DNA from: a virus
Length of the DNA stretch: 28,225 bases
IMG/VR virus record: IMGVR_UViG_3300043466_000781
Span: 1-28,225 of that record
Reading direction: 5' to 3' (one strand)
Shown in pieces: positions 22,743 through 28,225 of this stretch (positions are counted from its first letter, which is position 1; the number at the start of each line of letters is the position of its first letter). The position numbers were made by a program, and so were the translations under genes. The notes under the pieces are model-generated. The model did not search any database, had not been told where the DNA came from, and saw nothing but the letters and a program-made list of their open reading frames with translations.

Positions 22743-23145
22743 TAGAATGATTTTATTGGTAGTGCAAAACCACTAAAAAATGATTTTGCATTTTCAGTAT
22801 AATTTGTTCCAGTTCCATCTGTGTAAATTAAATATGCAGATACTGAAGAAAATTCTGTAATTGTCCAAAATGCTTGATTTGAAAAATTTGGAATATATTG
22901 TTGATTTACATCAATCAATCTCATTTCTTCAAGTGTTCCAAGTCTCCAGTCTACATATCCATTGATTGTGTATGAATCACAATATGCAACTGCACCTCCC
23001 CAATTTAAATATAAACTTTGTTGAACATCATCATAATCTGGAGCAATCAATCCATGTCTTCCAGAACCATCAATGTATACAATGTAACCACCATTCAATT
23101 CTTGACCAAGAACATACTGCTCATAATAAGGTGCGCCATATTCAA
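22350..23145 (-). other. Compositional island: probable acquired host-range cassette
   Basis: From about 23145 to 22350 codon choice changes: Leu TTG/CTT, Arg AGA, Gly GGA, Pro CCA and Thr ACA dominate, whereas genes on both sides mostly use Leu TTA and other Arg codons such as CGT. The island covers the C-terminal domain of the 832-residue tail protein and the whole next gene, and stops at the tape measure. By-eye comparison only. Confidence 0.5.
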
Positions 23146-25240
23146 GATAATTAACCCTTAATAATTCTACACTACATAATTCATTATCGGAATAATCTTG
23201 AATCTTTGACAAGCGATATAATACTCCATCTATGTAAATGAATCTGCCAAAATCTAAATTGTAAATATCTTTTGCAGTAAACTTCATTTTGCAAGTAACT
23301 AACCTGCTGTCCTTATCTGTTATTTCAGCGAAATATCCTGAATAAAAAATATTAAATAGATTCCTACTCATTAAACCCGATGTTAAATTGAAATATAATT
23401 CCTTAGGTACACCGAAACTCAAATCATTATAAGGAGAAAATGGGTTATCTAAATGCCCTGCATATCCATAGGATGTTAAACCTGATACCAACGCTATATC
23501 AAATTGATTATATATTTTCCATGCTGTTCTACTAGTTATTTTCTTTGTAAACATAATACGGATATTATGCTCAACCATTTCCTCGGTATCGTTTGTTTTT
23601 TTATAGATGGCAGGGAAAATCTTATCTCTATCTGTATATCCTACTAAAACCGAATTAGAAAATATAACCTCAGTATTTGACGTATCTTTTGTAAACTCTA
23701 ACTCATTATCATAAATTCTATCTCCATAGTTCTCAGCATATTTTTTACGATAATCCTCATTGTAAAAATCGTTATCCGCTTTAAATTTAAACGTGTAATA
23801 TCTCGCGTTAATCTCAGACATTGGCTTAATTCTAATAACCTGCGACCTGTCAACCTTATCCGACCAGTCTAAAAAAGTATCTCTACTTTGCTGATAGAAA
23901 TCTACATACGGTGTGATTATTAAATGTTTTTCAGTAACCTTATCCTCAGTAACCATTAAGTTAAACATCTTCAAAATGGATGTAAAGAAATCTTTTTGCA
24001 AAATGTTTGCAGGTAGTGTGCCGTTAACTAACAAATCATCTCCATATTGAGCAGATACCAAAACAGGGTTTTCGGTTGTGATGCCCATCCCTGAGTTAGA
24101 TAGTGTTACATTAATCACTGCACCATCTGTATCAAATATCTCTAACCTAATTTCAAAGGTATCATTTTGAGCAAATGTAATTGGCACATTAAACCAACGT
24201 AGATTAAATGAATAAGAAGGAGGTGTACTTATACCTAATGTAGTTGCAAATCCTCCAAATCTTTTGTTTTGGTCTTGATAAAATAACGAGCCATTCTTAT
24301 AAATGCTCATCGTTGCAAAAGCATATCTAAACTGCGTATCTCCTATATCCGAATTTTCAATCTTGTAATTACCTCTTAAAGAGATATTCATTGCTCCGGT
24401 AAATGCTGTTGATGGTGTGTAAGTAAATACTTCGTTGGATGCATTCGTGAATAAATCGGTGTAAACCGATGAATGCGTCAAAGTATCATTAAGGGTATAG
24501 TTACCTAATAATCTACTTTCAAATATTGTTGCCCTATTGAATTTTAAACGTGATTGATTATTAGGTATTATAAGCGATTTGAAATAATCTGAATCCATAA
24601 ATTCAGATTCCCAGGTGTATCCTGCATTTGTAATTATCTTATTAATATATTCCCTAACGAAAAATGCAGGTCTAAACGCTGTAAAGTAAAAGTTTACTTT
24701 TGAGAAATTAGCACCATTAATTGGCGATGTATTGCCATAATCTATAAGAGGGTAATAATAACCGCTGCCTTGATTATTCCAACTTGATTGAATATTAGTT
24801 ACGTTATACGTGTGGTTATACTCACTAAAATCTAAATCAGTTAACTTATTAGCACCAATGGATGATACAAATCCTCCTAGTTCCCCGAATAACGCTACCT
24901 CATACTCTATAAAATCTTCATCTATAAGAATCTCTAATAATCTTATAACTCCCTTCATAACAGGCAAACCATCTATTTCTATCCGGGCCTGTGCTGATTT
25001 AGCCGCATTGAAATTATACCCAACATTTGGCTGAGAATCTATTGTAAAATTAGAGTTTGCAAATTCAAAGATATTACCCAATAACCTGTTATTGTTTGCC
25101 GTGCCAGGTAAAACAATTGTTTTAGTAAATGACGTTGCTTTACTATCCATATTCTGCAAATCATCAACAGCATAAGTTATCTGCTGTGAGAAATACTGCG
25201 AAATATCTAATTCGTTATTTTCTATGAATATTCTTGTCAT
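22742..25240 (-). CDS. Large tail-tip protein with C-terminal adhesin-like domain
   Basis: An 832-residue tail protein. The N-terminus (ISQYFSQQITYAVDDLQNMDSKATSFTKTIVLPG) is the conserved start of a large baseplate or tail-tip protein of Bacteroidota phages and prophages. A beta-rich middle follows (about 150-560). The last 130 residues (NGGYIVYIDGSGRHGLIAPDYDDVQ, DWRLGTLEEMRLIDVN, then AFWTITEFSS) resemble DUF1566-type, C-type-lectin-like domains found in adhesins and phage receptor-binding proteins. This tail is encoded in different codon usage, so it may have been exchanged. It overlaps both neighbours by a few bases. Confidence 0.65.
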   Translation of the reverse strand: MTRIFIENNELDISQYFSQQITYAVDDLQNMDSKATSFTKTIVLPGTANNNRLLGNIFEFANSNFTIDSQPNVGYNFNAAKSAQARIEIDGLPVMKGVIRLLEILIDEDFIEYEVALFGELGGFVSSIGANKLTDLDFSEYNHTYNVTNIQSSWNNQGSGYYYPLIDYGNTSPINGANFSKVNFYFTAFRPAFFVREYINKIITNAGYTWESEFMDSDYFKSLIIPNNQSRLKFNRATIFESRLLGNYTLNDTLTHSSVYTDLFTNASNEVFTYTPSTAFTGAMNISLRGNYKIENSDIGDTQFRYAFATMSIYKNGSLFYQDQNKRFGGFATTLGISTPPSYSFNLRWFNVPITFAQNDTFEIRLEIFDTDGAVINVTLSNSGMGITTENPVLVSAQYGDDLLVNGTLPANILQKDFFTSILKMFNLMVTEDKVTEKHLIITPYVDFYQQSRDTFLDWSDKVDRSQVIRIKPMSEINARYYTFKFKADNDFYNEDYRKKYAENYGDRIYDNELEFTKDTSNTEVIFSNSVLVGYTDRDKIFPAIYKKTNDTEEMVEHNIRIMFTKKITSRTAWKIYNQFDIALVSGLTSYGYAGHLDNPFSPYNDLSFGVPKELYFNLTSGLMSRNLFNIFYSGYFAEITDKDSRLVTCKMKFTAKDIYNLDFGRFIYIDGVLYRLSKIQDYSDNELCSVELLRVNYLEYGAPYYEQYVLGQELNGGYIVYIDGSGRHGLIAPDYDDVQQSLYLNWGGAVAYCDSYTINGYVDWRLGTLEEMRLIDVNQQYIPNFSNQAFWTITEFSSVSAYLIYTDGTGTNYTENAKSFFSGFALPIKSF

Positions 25241-26427
25241 CTTCTATATCCGTATCGGGTTTGGTTAATATCTACATTTATTTCAAACGCTCTTAACTGA
25301 TTGTTTTGATTCTTACTAAATTCGTAGTTACTTTCCTTTATGCTAACAGGATAATAACTTCCATCTAGTTCCATAAATATCTGAGGCGATACAATCAATT
25401 CAGATAGCCATTGATATTCTGCATCGGTCGGGAAATCCATCGTTAACTTATACGATAAATTCGCTTTGCTGCCGTAGTTTATTTTTGTTTCACGATAAAC
25501 ATTTTTAGCATCGTAATAATTAACCGATGATGTACCGAATCCAAAATCTCTTTGCTGATATGTTTTGCGCTCTACATCCATAGAAAGGCGTGAGGACTTA
25601 CTAAAACAAGCGGTTTCAAACACCCCATAGGCATTGATAAAATGTAGGTTAATCGGTGTATAACGATTATCACACGTAAGATAAACTCTGAATGATTCTG
25701 ATTCGCCACCTCCGTTGATAAAATATACATCGTAATACGCAACGGCTGAGGTTATCGGTGTTGCACCTGCTGAGGCATTTAACGCATCGCTGCCTATATC
25801 CAGTTGCATAAAATTGTTAGAACTCGTTATAGTTATATTTGTCGCAGTTGATGTTGTAGCTATTAACGCATTCGCTGCGTTATACGTTCTAAATCTCAAA
25901 ACATATGTTTCACCTACAACACCCTTAAACGGTATCATTAACTTATCGCCTAACTTAATTTTAGCAGACTTAGGTCTATTCGTTAAATACTTACCATCAA
26001 ACGCTGATATAGTTTGTTGCCTGCGTTTAAATACAGGCGGAGTATAATTGTATGCTTTAACATTACCTGATGCCATATTGAGCGTGGTAATGCCTGAGTA
26101 ATCTTCACCTACTCTGATGTTATACGTTTGTGCAATCTGCCCCGATGTTGACGGCTGCGATAACAGATATTCAGGTTGAGTTGTAGATACAGGTGTAAAC
26201 CAATCAAAGGTTATCTCGTTCCTCACTACGTTAGATGCGTTAAAATATCCTTTGCCATTTGTAGGATCGGGAAATACTTTTGTTCTTACCAATTGCAAAC
26301 CATTAACGAAAACATCAAACACAAACTTAAAATCTGTTTGCCCTGAGTTATCAGATGAGGCAATATGCCAAAGGTCATCCTGTACGCTTATTTCGCCTGA
26401 TGGGTTTATTAATGTTGTTATACTCAT
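25237..26427 (-). CDS. Conserved tail protein (distal-tail-like)
   Basis: A 396-residue beta-rich protein (SITTLINPSGEISVQDDLW, later TACFSKSSRLSMDVERKTYQQRDFG). I recognise it as a conserved tail component of Bacteroidota phages, perhaps equivalent to a distal tail or hub protein since it is immediately upstream of the tail-tip protein. Its C-terminal third (ESNYEFSKNQNNQLRAFEINVDINQTRYGYRR in part) fits a strand-rich ring protein. It overlaps both neighbours by four bases. Confidence 0.55.
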   Translation of the reverse strand: MSITTLINPSGEISVQDDLWHIASSDNSGQTDFKFVFDVFVNGLQLVRTKVFPDPTNGKGYFNASNVVRNEITFDWFTPVSTTQPEYLLSQPSTSGQIAQTYNIRVGEDYSGITTLNMASGNVKAYNYTPPVFKRRQQTISAFDGKYLTNRPKSAKIKLGDKLMIPFKGVVGETYVLRFRTYNAANALIATTSTATNITITSSNNFMQLDIGSDALNASAGATPITSAVAYYDVYFINGGGESESFRVYLTCDNRYTPINLHFINAYGVFETACFSKSSRLSMDVERKTYQQRDFGFGTSSVNYYDAKNVYRETKINYGSKANLSYKLTMDFPTDAEYQWLSELIVSPQIFMELDGSYYPVSIKESNYEFSKNQNNQLRAFEINVDINQTRYGYRR

Positions 26428-27053
26428 TGAAATATATTTATTACAATCTCTTTGCCTAAAATGTCGCTCAATTCTTTTGCCGCTCCGTCCAATGTTTCAT
26501 TTAATACCGGGTTAATGAAATCCCTTTTTTTAATACCATATTTTTTGATGTTGTAAATCAGCGTGTTTAACTTACTATCTGCCTCACTTATCTTACTAAA
26601 TTTCTTTTCACCTCCCACGCTGCCGTATCTCTTAACATCCGTTGCCGTTACTTTTGCCTTTCCCGAATCTAACCACCTTTTTACGGATGCTCTGCCCTCT
26701 GCATTCATTCCGTAGTTCTTAAACTGGTAAGGAGAATCAGGCGCATTCGCTGAGGATTTAACACCCTTTACACCCTTATCTACAAACTTTGCATAATAAG
26801 GAAATAAGATATTGAGCGTTACTCTATTCGCATCCGTTTCATCAATAACAAACTCTACCTTATCAATCCCACCTGAGGCAATAATCTTTTTTGCATTTAT
26901 CGTTTCTATCCAGTTATCCTTAAACTTATTTCCTAACTCAGCTAAAAACGCCTCAATAGTTGAACTTACTTTATCGTTAAAGTTTTCTGCACCTGTTCCC
27001 TCTAAAAACTTATCCTGCAAAACTATCTTTTGCCTTGCTGTGATATTAGCCAT
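26424..27053 (-). CDS. HK97 gp10-like tail completion protein
   Basis: A 209-residue protein. Its pattern of an N-terminal helix, FPYYAKFVDKGVKGVKS and a closing helix (RDFINPVLNETLDGAAKELSDIL) resembles the HK97 gp10/tail-terminator fold, where the fixed FVDKGV..v element and a proline-rich C-terminal helix recur. It likely helps finish the tail or its junction with the head. It starts within the frameshift extension (overlap of 8 bases). Confidence 0.6.
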   Translation of the reverse strand: MANITARQKIVLQDKFLEGTGAENFNDKVSSTIEAFLAELGNKFKDNWIETINAKKIIASGGIDKVEFVIDETDANRVTLNILFPYYAKFVDKGVKGVKSSANAPDSPYQFKNYGMNAEGRASVKRWLDSGKAKVTATDVKRYGSVGGEKKFSKISEADSKLNTLIYNIKKYGIKKRDFINPVLNETLDGAAKELSDILGKEIVINIFQ

Positions 27054-27334
27054 TCAGTTTGTGTTTTTGCATCATCTTTCTTTCTATATCTGCCTCAACC
27101 TCACGTTTCATTTTTAAACAACTCAAATCGTTTAGGAATTGAATTGTAGGTAATTCCCACACCTCGTTTATACTGATATTTTCAAATTTTGATACCATTT
27201 CGCCATTACTGAGCCATCCAAAGTTTCGCATAAATTCTGCACTACTTGCTCCACTCTCACCCCATCCTCCGCTATCGTCTTGAAATAAGTAATTGAATTT
27301 TGAATTGATTTGGTGAAAACTGCGTAAAAAAAAA
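27046..27334 (-). CDS. Frameshift extension of the tail assembly chaperone
   Basis: This frame has no start of its own that I trust; it is reached from the upstream gene by a -1 shift, best at the T9 run (27334-27326). Beyond the shift it reads FNYLFQDDSGGWGESGASSAEF, FGWLSNGEMV and LPTIQFLNDLSCLKMKREVEADIERKM, which looks like real protein. The complete shifted product would be 253 residues. A G/GT pair with a -1 shift is the classic arrangement of siphovirus tail chaperones. It could instead be a homopolymer error joining one gene. Confidence 0.6.
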
Positions 27335-27806
27335 GACAGGAATGATAAACAACACCGAAATCCATTTCTAACATATCGTTTGCTATTTGTTCGTGATCCT
27401 TCTTTTTCTTTGGCTTTAAACCCATCCACGTTAACCTCATAGGTGTTGCCATCGTTGCCATAATCAAATGCATATTTCCGATTACATCGTTTGAAAAAGT
27501 GGCAATCTCTACATATTTTCCCGCGTTCATTGGGGGTTTAGCTACATTATAACTAAGGAAATACAATCTACGTTTTACCCACACCCAGTTTTTCGGCTTA
27601 CCTAAATTCATTTGCCCCGTGTATTTGGCAAACTCTGAGTTAATCTTTTGACATAGTTCGTTGTACTTACCTATCGGCATTTTATCTACCTCATCCTGAT
27701 TCTTACCCGTCAAACATTGCACCAATAACGATGATTTTTCAGCCTCATTTGTTTCTATGTTGCTGATAGAATAGAGTTCCTGAAACTTCTTAACTGAAAT
27801 CTTCAT
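27168..27806 (-). CDS. Tail assembly chaperone-like protein
   Basis: A 212-residue protein starting MKISVKKFQELYSISNIETNEAEKS. The N-terminal 160 residues are helical with a region RRLYFLSYNVAKPPMNAGKYVEIATF and then HEQIANDMLEMDFGVVYHSC. I know this type from the spot after the terminase or connector genes in Bacteroidota phages, where it is presumed to chaperone tape measure assembly. The unshifted C-terminus after the T9 run looks less conserved, see the extension. The start at 27806 is ATG with an A-rich leader. Confidence 0.6.
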   Translation of the reverse strand: MKISVKKFQELYSISNIETNEAEKSSLLVQCLTGKNQDEVDKMPIGKYNELCQKINSEFAKYTGQMNLGKPKNWVWVKRRLYFLSYNVAKPPMNAGKYVEIATFSNDVIGNMHLIMATMATPMRLTWMGLKPKKKKDHEQIANDMLEMDFGVVYHSCLFFYAVFTKSIQNSITYFKTIAEDGVRVEQVVQNLCETLDGSVMAKWYQNLKISV

Positions 27807-27837
27807 ACTAATAAATATAAAATTTTGAAATTATTTT

Positions 27838-28225
27838 CTAAATAAATCGGTAAACGCCTGAATACTTATGTTCATTTCTACATTTAACCGCCAAAGCCAA
27901 AGCGTTCACGCAGTCATCGTGGAATCCTGATGGCGCGTTATACCTTACCCCTGTTGCAGTAAACTGATACTCAAAGATATCTAACTCCTGCCGTATTAAC
28001 CCATCAGGGAAACCCACATCCTTTTTATGAATTGTGGATGCTAATAACTCCATCAGCTGCTGTTTGCTTGCTGAGGTATATTTGAATCCGTGCATTGAAT
28101 TAAAATGCTTTTGCAAATCCTCAGTAATCGCATCTCCTACGCCTGTGCTATCTATTATGATAGGTCTGTTTTTATCAATCTGTAAAATAGTTTCTTTTGT
28201 CTGTTTCCAATCTTTTTGAAATCTC
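27838..28225 (-). CDS. terL: Terminase large subunit, C-terminal nuclease part (partial)
   Basis: The frame is open from the window edge (28224) through 27838, 128 codons plus stop. Residues visible include the nuclease motifs IIIDSTGVGDAI, with its catalytic acids, and FHDDCVNALALAVK at the C-terminus, together defining the RNase H-like nuclease of phage TerL. The TTG at 28116 that could be read as a start is internal. The enzyme cuts concatemeric DNA during packaging; the ATPase part lies beyond the window. Confidence 0.9.
   Translation of the reverse strand, partial: RFQKDWKQTKETILQIDKNRPIIIDSTGVGDAITEDLQKHFNSMHGFKYTSASKQQLMELLASTIHKKDVGFPDGLIRQELDIFEYQFTATGVRYNAPSGFHDDCVNALALAVKCRNEHKYSGVYRFI

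Overview
This window is a 28 kb piece of a tailed double-stranded DNA phage or prophage (Caudoviricetes) that very probably infects a member of the Bacteroidota (Flavobacteriia, Sphingobacteriia or Chitinophagia type). Four things point to that host. Start codons are preceded by A-rich leaders rather than Shine-Dalgarno motifs. The one clear promoter has a Bacteroidota-type -7 box (TATCTTTG). The DNA is AT-rich. Many proteins are of kinds I recognise from phages and prophages of this phylum (DUF4373-type replication protein, DUF6712-like connector, S78_2-type prohead protease, sigma-like protein). All convincing genes lie on the minus strand, so the window reads from 28225 down to 1. No integrase, repressor, tRNA or DNA polymerase is visible. 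The tape measure and the absence of a sheath gene suggest a siphovirus.

Late block (28225 to 8516): terminase large subunit (C-terminal part), tail assembly chaperone with a likely -1 frameshift, HK97 gp10-like protein, two large tail proteins, a small protein, tape measure, prohead protease, scaffold-like protein, major capsid protein, tail-tube-like protein, a small structural protein, portal, connector, a tail completion-like protein, a secreted fibre with 17-residue repeats, then a lysis cassette (two small membrane proteins, a single-gene spanin and a GH24 lysozyme), a calcineurin-like phosphoesterase and a small acidic protein. The tail genes sit between terminase and protease, and the portal lies downstream of the capsid gene, which is an unusual order. 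Hairpins with U tracts follow the capsid, tail-tube and holin genes and probably tune expression. Two tandem terminators (8431-8492) close the block.

Early or middle block (8312 to 1): a promoter at 8305-8312 starts a second operon. It encodes small phage proteins, an ERF-type annealing protein, several very small ORFs, a protein with a DnaA domain IV-like fold, a SNF2-like helicase, a DNA methyltransferase, a DUF4373 replication protein whose gene carries 11-bp iterons, a replication-neighbourhood protein, a VRR-NUC nuclease, a sigma-like protein and the start of one more gene. Most neighbours overlap by ATGA or a few bases, so they are probably translationally coupled.

The most unusual signal is in the leader between the DnaA-like gene and the helicase (4654-4741). 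Two adjacent hairpins have loops that are perfectly complementary over 8 nt (a kissing-loop design), and the second is an 11-bp, wobble-containing stem followed by U6. It pairs fully only in the minus-strand transcript, so it looks like an RNA switch or attenuator controlling the helicase-methyltransferase-replication genes.
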